64,000 bases of DNA from assembly GCF_000002995.4 (NCBI RefSeq), contig NW_025062475.1, forward strand, positions 2,170,001 to 2,234,000, read 5' to 3'. The DNA comes from Brugia malayi (lineage: Eukaryota > Nematoda > Chromadorea > Rhabditida > Onchocercidae). Numbering within the stretch: position 1 is the first letter of the stretch; every line of letters starts with the position of its first letter. Of the stretch, positions 46,501 through 61,000 are shown piece by piece. The notes under the pieces were generated by a model, which did not search any database, had not been told where the DNA came from, and worked only from the letters and a program-made list of their open reading frames with translations. The position numbers were made by a program, and so were the translations under genes.

Positions 46501-49500
46501 TTTATAATTCACATACAAACAGACATTTATATATGTATGCAAATAAACAAACCGACATACGCATACACATACATACATGCATACATACACACATACACAA
46601 ATAAATTTATATATTTTAATATTACTGCTTTTGTACATGCAATGCCGTTGCATCGTAACATTTAACAAAAAATTTTTCGGTAAAATTTCACATTAATTAC
46701 TGTATATTCAACGGTTTAAATTTTTTTTAAAAAAAAAAATTTTTTTATTTTTAAATTTACAATTATTTATAAAATTTTACTGCTTATTGTATGCTTAATT
46801 GTTTGAACTTCAAATTTTTTCTTCTTAAAATTAATTTCCTTATTGCTTTTTTTTTTTTTTTTTTTTTTTTGTTATTTAATTCAATGCTAATTATTTATTT
46901 TATTAATAAATAAATTTAGAATATTGTTGTATTTGCATATTAATATTTCATTTATACGTCTATTACACATATTGGTTATGGAATAATTTTGACGATTATA
47001 TATCGATTAGAAAACAGATATGAAATTATATATTTAATTATTTTAAATATCGGATTATATATTTTAATTTATTTTATAACTGGATGGATTAGCTAGTATA
47101 TGATAAGTCTGCTATAATTAATATATTACATGAAAACAAATTTTAAATTTGAAATGGATGAATAAAAATTGATTGTTACGTGAAATATATGTGACGTGTT
47201 CAGAGCAAAATTTATACGTAAAAGTTGAATAGATAAACCTTCTAATTATTAAAGTTAATTAAGAATACTATTTGTGGTATTCAGTGATTTTAAATTAACT
47301 TTACATTTCTATTCTAATTTCTGTTTGCAATTTACATTGCATAATTTAGCATTTCAGGGGGAGAAGGGGGGGTAATTTAAATAAGTTTAATAATTTGCAA
47401 GTACTTTTATTGTATCATATTCAAAATTACTACCCATTGCTTAAATTTTTTTTTTTAAATTATTAAAATATAAATGATTAATTTGAAAGCTTTTGTATAA
47501 TTATATTTTATTCAATGTTTTAATGCACAATGAATGATGTATCATTTAAGAAATTTTCAACATTTTGTTCAAAAGTAATGGATAATAATCGATGTAAAAG
47601 TTAGAAGAATATAACAAATACAATAATTTATTTATAAATTATTTATGTGATTGCATTATGATTTGAATTTGCATATTGTATTTGTAAATTAATTTTGTTA
47701 ATTTGTTATATTTTAATTGTTTGAATATATTTTATTTTACCTTAATAATTTTCTCATATCATTCATTGCTTGTTATTTTGTAAAAATTGTAACTATTTAA
47801 TTTTGTTTAATTAATTTAAGCAAAAAATTTAAGCTTATATTTATTACTAATAAAAAAATTCCAAATTCTATTCTCCACATTTTCTTTCATAGCAAAAAAT
47901 TCAACAAATTAATCAATAATTTGCAAAATTTTTTTGTTTGTCTTTGTTAAAAAAAATTTTTGCTATCTTTCAATTTTTTTGCCTCGATTTAAATTTACAA
48001 AATTAATTTTTAACGTATCTAAAATGTTCTCATATTCAAAAAACGTAATCAATGTAATCAATCTGAGATATCCTAACCTGACTATCAATATTTTTTATTC
48101 TACTCTACCGTATCCGTTTATGAAAATGTTTGGCTAATACTATAATTAATGAATCCGGAAAATGATGAATATTATCAAAATTTGTCAAATTATCTAACTA
48201 ATATTATTCAAAATTACGATCTGAAAAATTATGAAACAATGAAAAATTAAAAATAATTCTTTTTTTTCATTTCTGTTTTTAACATTTTTAATAAGTTGAA
48301 ACAAATTTCAAATTCCATTTTAATTTTCTTGATAAAATATTATCAAAATTTATCAATTAATCTCTTCATATCTAATTTATTTTTATATATATGAAAAAAA
48401 AAATTTTTTTTAAAAAAAAGTAAAAAATTAGGATGGCATTTTTTTTTTTTTTTTGGCGATTATTTAATGCAATAATAACTAATAATTTTTTTCCGCATTT
48501 AAAAAAAAAAATTAGAAATAAAAATTTTATATTTTTTAAATTTGTGTCAAAAATTGATTAAAAGTATTTTTTTTTTTTTTTCATTTTTAAATTTTAATAT
48601 GTTTCATGAAAAAGTGCTATAAAGGACATTATAATAACATTTTAAGCATATTTTCAAGTATCTCTTCTAACAAGTACCAATTGTATGCAAAGTTATCGAG
48701 AGTGATGACATCAAAGAGAAAGGAAGCAAAGGAGAGAGAGAGAGAGAGATAGGAAATGAGGAGAAGAAAGGAGGAGGGATGATATTTTGCTTCCTGCAAT
48801 CATTCCAGTAAAATTATATTTCATTTTTCGCTTATCGTTTTTTTTTTTTTTTTTTTTTGGTGTTATCTTCCAATTTTTCACTGTCATTTTTATATTTATT
48901 TCCAAATTTAGTAATCAAAAATTCATCGTTTTGTTCGATATAAATGATTTGAAAATTTTGAAGAGAATTATAAAAATGGTTTAAAAATAAAAAATTATTT
49001 TGGTTAGGAAAAATGTTTAATTTTTAAGAAACATTTTCACTAAATAAATATTTATACTTTATTTAAATAAAGCAAAAAAAAAAAAAAAAAGGAATAAGTA
49101 TATTTATTTTTATCATTCTATTTCATTAGAAATAGAATGATAAAAAAACATTATTATCAGCGATGGAAAAAAATTTTTTCCATTAAAGAAAAAAGTGTAA
49201 ATGTTGAAAAAGAATTACGAGGAAAGATAATTTTAAAATAGGAGACAATAGATATAGAATTACAAAATAATTTTGTGATAAATCCTTTCTTAAATTTTAT
49301 ATTTATTCCATAAAAGTAAACATGCAAAAAAGAAAATAACAATAATAATAATTTAGAAATTATATCATTTCTTTTAATTTAGTTGTGCGTTTTATAAAAA
49401 TTAAATTGAAAAAAAAAACTTATTGAACTGGCGAAAATTTAAAAATGGTTGAATTAGAAAAAGAATAGTTGTTTCCTCTATTTTTTTTTGCTTTGAAGAA

Positions 49501-49799
49501 AAAAAAAAACTTTAAAATCAAAATTTCTATTGGTTTTATAATTTGTATTTGCATTTTGATTATATGAAAAATTTTTTTGATATTTTATAAAATTCAATTT
49601 ATTTCATGTTGTTTACGGCAGATTTTTACCGTTTCAAAATCTTTTGTAAATATCACTGATTGGATTATTGCATCTCACTGATACGGTTGATTGGGCGGAG
49701 AAGTGAAAGAAGAATGGAAATAAACCAGCTTTGTCGCTTTTGTATGTATCATAAAATTGACAAAACTTTTTGAAATGTCATGAATGTCATGTTATAATA
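43551..49799. other. Gene-poor AT-rich region, left part
   Basis: No exon series with consistent phase and domain content was found on either strand. Contents seen: poly-A/T runs, a GA/CT run near 48731, a tetranucleotide-like ACATACATACATGC run near 46540-46600, and a G-rich stretch near 47358. A direct duplication of about 100 bp is at 45937-46037 and 46078-46172 (ATTTTTCCAACTATATTTTC to TTATTTAGTTCTTATTCC). Confidence 0.5.
49107..49146. other. Perfect 18-bp inverted repeat (hairpin)
   Basis: TTTTTATCATTCTATTTC and its exact reverse complement are separated by a 4-base loop ATTA. It is too short for a typical pre-microRNA, and may be cruciform-forming DNA or the end of a small palindromic element. 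Confidence 0.85.
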
Positions 49800-49808
49800 T
49801 AATATATA

Positions 49809-49894
49809 GTGTATGTGTGTATGTGTATGTGTGTATGTGTATGTGTGTATGTGTATGTGTGTATGTGTATGTGTGTATGTGTATGTGTGTATGT
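49809..49894. repeat. TG/TA microsatellite, 14-bp period
   Basis: About six copies of the 14-bp unit GTATGTGTGTATGT, alternating purine and pyrimidine throughout, so Z-DNA-prone. Confidence 0.9.
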
Positions 49895-52209
49895 GCAAGC
49901 CTCCAACAATATAACTCAATGTGACAGGTAATGATGACAAGTAATAGTGGGGTAAGATGACAATAACGATGATAATGTGATAGGCATTGTTGATAACAAT
50001 GTTAATGATATTTGATTAATTTACAACTTTTTACTAATTTCAACCTATCTAATATATTTCATTTTTAACCCAACTGTAAATTGAAAAAGAGTAGATTTTT
50101 AAATGGAAATTTAATTTATTTTTTATAATTGATGTTGTTATCAGTAGTAGTAGGTAGTAATAGTAATAATAGCAATAATAATAAGTGTATTAATATTATT
50201 ATTATTAATATTAATGAAAATAGTAATATTAGTGAAAATAAACCAACAATTAATATCAGTATTAATGAAAATAAAATAAAAATAAATCTGTATCTAAATT
50301 TAAGAAAAAGAAAATTTTTGAAATAGGAAAGAAAGAAAGATTAAATTTTTGCAATTTTCATTGGCAATTATTCTACACACAAAAATTCGATAATTTTCAA
50401 TCAGTACATTCCTCTAATCCTCTTTTTCTAATTGTCCCACCCATTAAATAGCAGTAGTGGTAAGTGAAATTTAAATATACTACCATTTAATTCTTACCTA
50501 AATTATCTTCGTTTTATTTCCACCAGTGTTTCATTCATTACTGTTTTTTAAACTTGTTAATTTCAGGTTTTTTTGTATTTTGTTTTTCTTTTTTTTTTTG
50601 TAATTTTTGTGATTACAATATGCTAGATTATTTTTACTTTATTTCTATGCATATTATTTTGTTTATTGTTTTAAAATTAATTTTACAATTTCAGCTTTTC
50701 TTTTAATAATCAATAAAATTGACATTTATGTGACAGTATGAATAGGAATAGCGATAGCAGTAAAGTTTTATTAATTTAACCTTTACTGTTATCAATTTTA
50801 TTTATACTCTAAATCATCTCCTTCATTACTGCTATCAATTTTATTTATACTCTAAATCATCTCCTTTATTATTACATCCTATTATATTCATCAATGATTT
50901 AAATTTAAATTTCATAATTTGAGAAAATTAACATGTTTATATATGAAATTGTATAAAATTAATTGAATGCATAATCATATCATTTCACATCTCATAAACA
51001 TATTACTTGAGAGGGTTACCTTCAAGGTTATCTTAATGTCCTGAAAACTTTCCTTTTGTCACATTCTAACTATGTTGAAAGTTTTCATTAATACTATCGT
51101 TATGCCTATTATTATACGGTTGTTGGTTATTATTTGTGCCAGTAAAGAAAGTACTACTTGAACGGATCAATTCATCTTCGAAATATAACCTTACCTTATC
51201 TTATCTTACCTTAACTCATTGTTAATTTATATTACTCCTTCTCTTTTCCATTCTTTCTTTTCTTCCTTTAAAATTCTCTCCGTTTATCATCGTGTCCTTT
51301 ACACTTCCGCTCTAGTCGTTACTTATTACACATCCTCTTCTCATCATCTTTCATGTATTGTAAATATTGTTCACTAATGCTACCGCAATTATCATCATTC
51401 TTTTGCTAATTTGGCCGTATTTTTCAAGGTCAAGTTGAAAATTGACACTTCATTTTATGAAATTTTACGAATTTTGAATCAATAATAATGTAGTTTATGA
51501 TGAAAAGAAATAAACAAAGAGCAAAGATTATTTGATTAGAAGTTTCCAGGTATTATATGCTTTAAAAATAATTAAATTTCAAATTTTGACATAGAAAAAT
51601 ATAAGTTATAATCAAATATTATGTCCGATTTCTCTTGTCGAATATGTTAAAATTCATTGACCTAGAAAAAAAAATGTTTGGATAATTTTTAGATAGTTAA
51701 AAAGGTATCAATCAAAAATAATTCTCGGCCATTTATGTGTCACGTCGATTTTAATATGTACTTTAAAGCATTTTTGTTTTTTATTTGGAATAAGTCAAAA
51801 GTTTGTTACGTTAGCTTTTTTTTTTTTGATTTCCTTTTATTTCTTCTTCTATTAATATAATTTTTGTTTTACTAACAATTATCAAAAGAATAATTTTTCT
51901 TTGGAATAAGTCAAATAAATTTCTTTTATCAGCACAAAATTTGAGGAGTAGAGAAAAAATTTTGCTTTCTTAAATTAGCAGTGAAATTTTTCGTCCTATT
52001 ACCAAAACTTTATTTACTTATTCATTTTGTTTTATTCGCAGAATTTTTGAAAGTACAAAATATACATTCAGATAAGTGATCAGAATTACGACAAAGAAAA
52101 ATAAATTCATATGAAATACAATTTGATGCTTATCACAATAAATATAAATAACATACGTCAGAACAAACTTATATAAGTCAGAATGTTTGTATCATACGTT
52201 ACAGTACAC

Positions 52210-52268
52210 GTTAAAAACGGTTTTGACTGTTTTTAACTATTTGACTGTTTATCAAAACCGTTTTTAAC
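52210..52268. other. 17-bp perfect inverted repeat with 25-base loop
   Basis: Arms GTTAAAAACGGTTTTGA (52210-52226) and TCAAAACCGTTTTTAAC (52252-52268) are exact reverse complements. A further GTTTTTAACTATT copy lies inside the loop. The overall size is near that of a small hairpin precursor, but the stem does not extend outward. Confidence 0.8.
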
Positions 52269-53505
52269 TATTGTAAAAGTTTAATTTATATAATATAAAA
52301 CAATTATTAACAAAGTATACACTATATTTTGCAGAGAAAAAAATGATTCTAGATACAAAATAATTACAAATTTAAAAAATTATCTAATCAAAATTAAAAA
52401 CAAAAAAAAAAAAGAGAAAAAACTAAGTAAATCACATTTGATGATATATGAAAACTTAAACATTGGAAAAGTATCATTAAATGAGATAATTATTTTATCC
52501 AAAAATAGATATCATATAAATTGGCTTGAAAATTTTGGTAAATAACGATTAATTGTATTAACAATATAAAAGTTTCAAATTTTAGAGATATCTTAATTAA
52601 GTAAGATTTATTCTAAAATAGTTACTATTACTATGAAATTGAATGGTTAAAACTTAATAAATAGTTGATGGGTTGATTGATTGATTGATTGATTGATTGG
52701 TTTGTTGATTGATTGGTTGGTTGGTAAGTAACGTAATAATTTATCCATCAATGATTAATTTTGAATGATATAATATAAAGAAGTATTTCAATTCCGATTT
52801 CATACTCCGTTCTTTCACATTTACGCCTTAATTTGCAAATTTATGCTTCAAATAATTGCCATCCTTGCATTAATAAAACCCATTAAAATAGTGCATTAGA
52901 ATTGTGTATATGAGGCACTTATCGTTTCTCATTACAGTACTTTATACCTTTTCAATCTTTTTTTTTTCCTACATCTTATTTCTTTTCCTCTCTCACTCTC
53001 TCTCTCTTGTCTTTTTTCCGTCAATATTTTATCATTACTCTTCCTCTTTTTCATCCAATAATTTTTTTTTTCTTTTTTATTAAAATAATTTATTTAAATA
53101 ATCTCATTACCATTGTTATAACTAACCTAAAAATTTTGTCATCTTTCTTTTAGTTTTATTATTTAAACAAATTATTATCTTAACTTTTTCAGCTTTGCAT
53201 ATTTTTTCATTAAATAGTACTATCTGTTTCATCTCATTTTATGTACTATTTCAAAATGTCTTTTTATGATTGAAAGATAAAAGAGAGAGAAAAAAAGGAA
53301 AAGATATGTGAAATTATAGTGTTGTTTGGTATTATCTAATGCTATCATTAATTTGGTGTGGAAAAAATAAAATAAAAATGATGATTGGTTGTTTGATAAG
53401 ACAATTGCATCCATTATCATACGGTAGTTATGATGCAATGCTGAATGGATACGATGGGTGGAGTGACTTATTTATGTTATTAGAAACATTTCAATACTAG
53501 CATGT

Positions 53506-53521
53506 ATCCGGTAAACCGGAT
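53506..53521. promoter_or_regulatory. CCGG palindrome upstream of ovo/lin-48
   Basis: ATCCGGTAAACCGGAT has perfect 7-bp arms around a central AA, 520 bp before the start codon at 54042. AACCGG half sites are typical of Grainyhead-family factors, so this is a candidate element only. Confidence 0.35.
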
Positions 53522-54041
53522 TCACTCTTTGCATTCTTCATTCTCTCTCTTCTCTGTGCCATTATCAAGTATAAATAATTGCTCTTTCTTACCGCTTCAA
53601 TGTATTATTGTTTAATAAGGTGGATCAAATTATATCGGAAACTTAATTAAACGACAAATAAAGCAACTTAATATCTTTTAACAATATTTTTCCTTTTTTT
53701 TTTTTTTTTTTTTCACCGATTTCATACACACATAAATCTTAGATAGACTAACAAATTGTGATCAATAATTACCTGCTTTATTATTTTATAACCAAAGAGT
53801 TAATAATAATTGTAAGTTCATTCCAGATGTTAAATTTGCTATATTTATTCCTTAAATCTGAATTTTCCCAAGTGATCAAATATTATATTTGATTAAATAT
53901 CAGCAAATTGATATAATATTTGATTAAATTAAGTAAAGCAAATTTAATTTACAACTACAAGATTATCATACTGAAAGGAAAATATTTAATTGCTGGAAGA
54001 AATAATACTAATAGCAACATATTGCTACATGTATTCCAGTA

Positions 54042-57418
<3,377 letters not shown>

Positions 57419-58040
57419 TATCATTTTATTTCAGTCTTTTTATTATTTCTTTTTCTTTTGTACAAAATTTTTTTTTTACATTTATCTGATAATTTGTGAG
57501 ATAGTTAAAATTTATATAAAATCAGTTGCAAAAAATCTTTATAAATTTCACAACTTTTTTTTTTCAAATTAACTAAAAAATTTTAAGGTTTCATTGAATC
57601 AAAAAATTTAATAGATAATAGTTGCTGAAAAAAAAAAATTTTTTTTTATTTTCTTTGCAGTGATGCTTGCGTGATTCTGTTTCTCATCATTTTTTTTTTT
57701 TTTAATTTCATATTTTTTATTTTTTAAACTTTGCATAAAAATTGTTCAATTTGTTTAACATAGTTTTCATAAATTGTATATTATATATGTTCATCGTTAA
57801 TTAAGAATTAAAAGAATTAAATTTTAGTGAAAAGGATCAAAAAAAATTTTTTTTTAATTGTGATAAATTGTCTTAATAAAGTCAGAAAAAATTTTGAACA
57901 AACAAAAAACATATCAAATCATTTTTTTTTTTTTTTTTTCACAAATTATCAAAAATTTATTTTGACAAAGGTTTTTTTTTTTTGAATTCAATTTAAAACC
58001 ATCTAATTAATAGTAAATTAAAATTACCACATAATTAATG
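57419..58040. other. Region between convergent genes
   Basis: AT-rich with many poly-T runs. It must contain the 3' ends of both the ovo/lin-48 gene and the ankyrin gene. No further feature is seen. Confidence 0.6.
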
Positions 58041-61000
58041 CTATGGATTTTTCTCACGATATTGAGTGAGCCAATTAGCGATAAAAGCGATCGGATCAAT
58101 CGGTCTTCGCAGCAATGTCTCCAAAAGATTATTTTTTTCATTTTTACTATTATATTTTCCATAATAAATAACAAAGAAAAAAAAAAAGAGATTGACTCAA
58201 TAAAAATTAAAAAAATTCAACAATTTTGCCATATTTTTTAGGATAAAAAATAAAAAGATAAAGTTAAAATAATTAAAATTATTTTTAAAAATTAAAAAAA
58301 AAAAAAAAAACAAACCTCAGTAAGTGCTTTAGTAAGAATTGGTGCAATAGTTCTTGCCAAATAAACAGCATTACTGCTAGTTGGTGATACAATTTCATCG
58401 TATTCAAATTTATCCTCATCATCTGTTTCATTTTGCTCTCTTCCACGTGGTGATACATTTGATGAACTAAATTTTGAAAAGATAATTTATATTTTAATAA
58501 ATAACAATTTAAAAAAAAAAGACAGTAAGAATAAAATTGTGATGAATAATCATTATTAAGTATAAATAGAAAATAATGATAACATTTAATAAAAATAGCT
58601 TTTTTTTTTAATTACTTGTTTATAATTATGTAAGTTAAAAAGAATTAATAATAAATATTATTATTATTACAATAATAACAGTAATAGAATAAGAATGATA
58701 AGTTAAAAATTAATTATGAAAATATGAGAATATAATTAATAATTAATATTATAAATTACAAATTGTATAAATTTTTTTTTTTATTTAATTGATAATTTTT
58801 GAGAGAGATAGAAGGAAGGGAAAAAAGAAAGAAAGAAAGAAAATGAAGAAGAAAAAACCTGATAACAGATGCTGAACCACTACTCAATACAGAATCGGTA
58901 TGTAATTGGGGTTGTTCAGGAATGAAATTCTCTGATATAGCATTATTATCATCGTTATTATCAGTCTCTTTTAACAATTCCAAATTAATCACATTGTTAA
59001 GACCATAATAATGTGGCGTATGACCTTCCTTAAATTTAAAAAAAAAAAAAAAAGAGAGAGAAAAATAATTTTAGTAACATAAATTTTACATATTCCATAT
59101 TATTGTTTACATTTATCATTTATTATTATTATTATTAGCATTATTAACACTTTCTTTTAATAATTTCAAATTAATTTAAAACCATAATGATAGTATGATA
59201 CTCTATTATTAATATAGTAATCTTTCCGTTATAATTTTGACAAATTTCTTCACTTAATCTTTTAAGAAATCTTTTTTTATCCTTGTATGTAATATTTTTG
59301 CAAAGAAAAAAAAAAAACAAATTTAATTAATTACATTATCTGTTGCTTTTGAATCAGCCCCAGCTTTAATTAAAATTTTTACATAATGACCACCATCACG
59401 GGTAGCTGCTGCATAATGCATTGGTGTACGTCTATTCTAAAAGATTTCAAATTACTTTTGTACTAAAATACTATTACAATATGTAATAAATTATTATTTA
59501 AATATTTCAATTTGATAAATCATCCAATTTTATCTAACTATTGTGTAAATTTTTATCAAATATATAAATTTTAAAATGTCATATTCAAGAATTATTAGTT
59601 AGTTGTTTGTTAAAAAAATACCTCAAAATGTAATAATTCAAAATCAAATCAAAAAACAAGACAAAAAAAAAAAAATTTCAAATTTTTTTTATTTGAATAT
59701 TTTAAGAATTTTGATATTTTAATTAAAACAAAATAAAATAAAAAAACTTACATAATCAGAAGCATTTAATACAGATGGAAAATTTGATACAATATGACGA
59801 ATTATTTCAGTTTGTTCATAAATAATTGCTGTATGAAGTGGCGTATGACCAAGTCGATTTCGTGCTATTGCTAACTTTTTTGAATTAATTAACTCTTTTA
59901 CTCGTTTTAAATCACTTCTTTTAATTGCTTTATGAATTTCATCAATTTCATCCTAAAATTTACATTACAAAATTCATTGACTTACTTTTTTTTTTTTTTT
60001 TTTTATCGAATATAATTAAGTAATTTGTAGATTATAATTCTAGAAAGAAACGAAACTTGTTTTTCTTGAAATTTTTATCATGAAATGATAAAAATAAATA
60101 AAAATTTTGTTAAAATTACTCCACAAAATCAGTCAATTTTTTATTTCTCAAAATTTCACATTATTTGGTCTTATCGAATCATTAAATAAATTCTAATCTA
60201 TCAATTACAATTAAAAAAATGATGGCTATAAATTTATTCAATTTCAATTATTTCACATAAAAAATAAAATGGAAAATTTATTAATTTTATAGGTAAAAAT
60301 AATTGTTAGCAAAATTTTATCGTCGAGAGAGCAAAATTTGAAAAAAAAAAAAAAAAAAACTTAAAATTACAAATCGAATAATTAATTAATTATTATATTT
60401 AACAAAACCATTATTAATTTTGTTATAATAATAATAATCATTATCATTGGTTGTTATTATTTTTATTTATCATTGTTTGTTGTTACTATTACATAATAAA
60501 GAATGAATGTTTGACCAATTTTCTGTTTTTTTTTTTTTTTTTTTTTTGTTGATTGAATATTATTTGATTGATAAAATAGATCAGACAAAATATAAAAAAG
60601 AGGGAAACGAAAAAATATAATTTATTTTCTCTTTTTTTTTTTTTTTTTTTTATTTAAAAAGAGAGAGAGAAAAAAAAAATAAGGAAGAAAGAGGTTTGAC
60701 CTTGTAATTGGCATAGATGGCACACTTTACTAAAGAATAAAGAATAACGTTTGGAATAAAAAAATAAACAAAAAAAAAAATAAAAAAATAAAAAGGGAAG
60801 CAATTCCGTTTAAATAAAGCATTTATTGATGCTACCTGAAATCAGAAACGGAGGAAAAGAATGAACAATACGATGACATTATAATAACTTTTACTTCTTC
60901 AAGGACAAAATTTCCGGTAAAAAGATGACAAAAAAAAAGAAATGAAAATAGTATATGCATATGACTAATTAGAAGAAAATGATTAATTAGTAAAATTTGA

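Larger units (their letters stand above)
49895..54041. other. Gene-poor region, right part, upstream of ovo/lin-48
   Basis: No gene was found. It contains a two-copy 44-bp tandem duplication at 50784-50871 (TATCAATTTTATTTATACTC core), a CCTTATCTTATCTTACC run near 51190, a (GATT)n run near 52674-52700, CT runs near 52985, and the inverted repeats listed separately. Patches such as 53430-53540 are less AT-rich and might be regulatory DNA for the downstream gene. Confidence 0.5.

Noticed and set aside
46347..46668. Overlapping frames on both strands near the ACATACATAC run
   Set aside because: They depend on the simple repeat, and neither strand shows codon-like composition or a partner exon.
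53229..53438. 69-codon minus-strand frame upstream of ovo/lin-48
   Set aside because: It is low-complexity F/L/Y-rich sequence without splice partners. The region is better read as upstream non-coding DNA.
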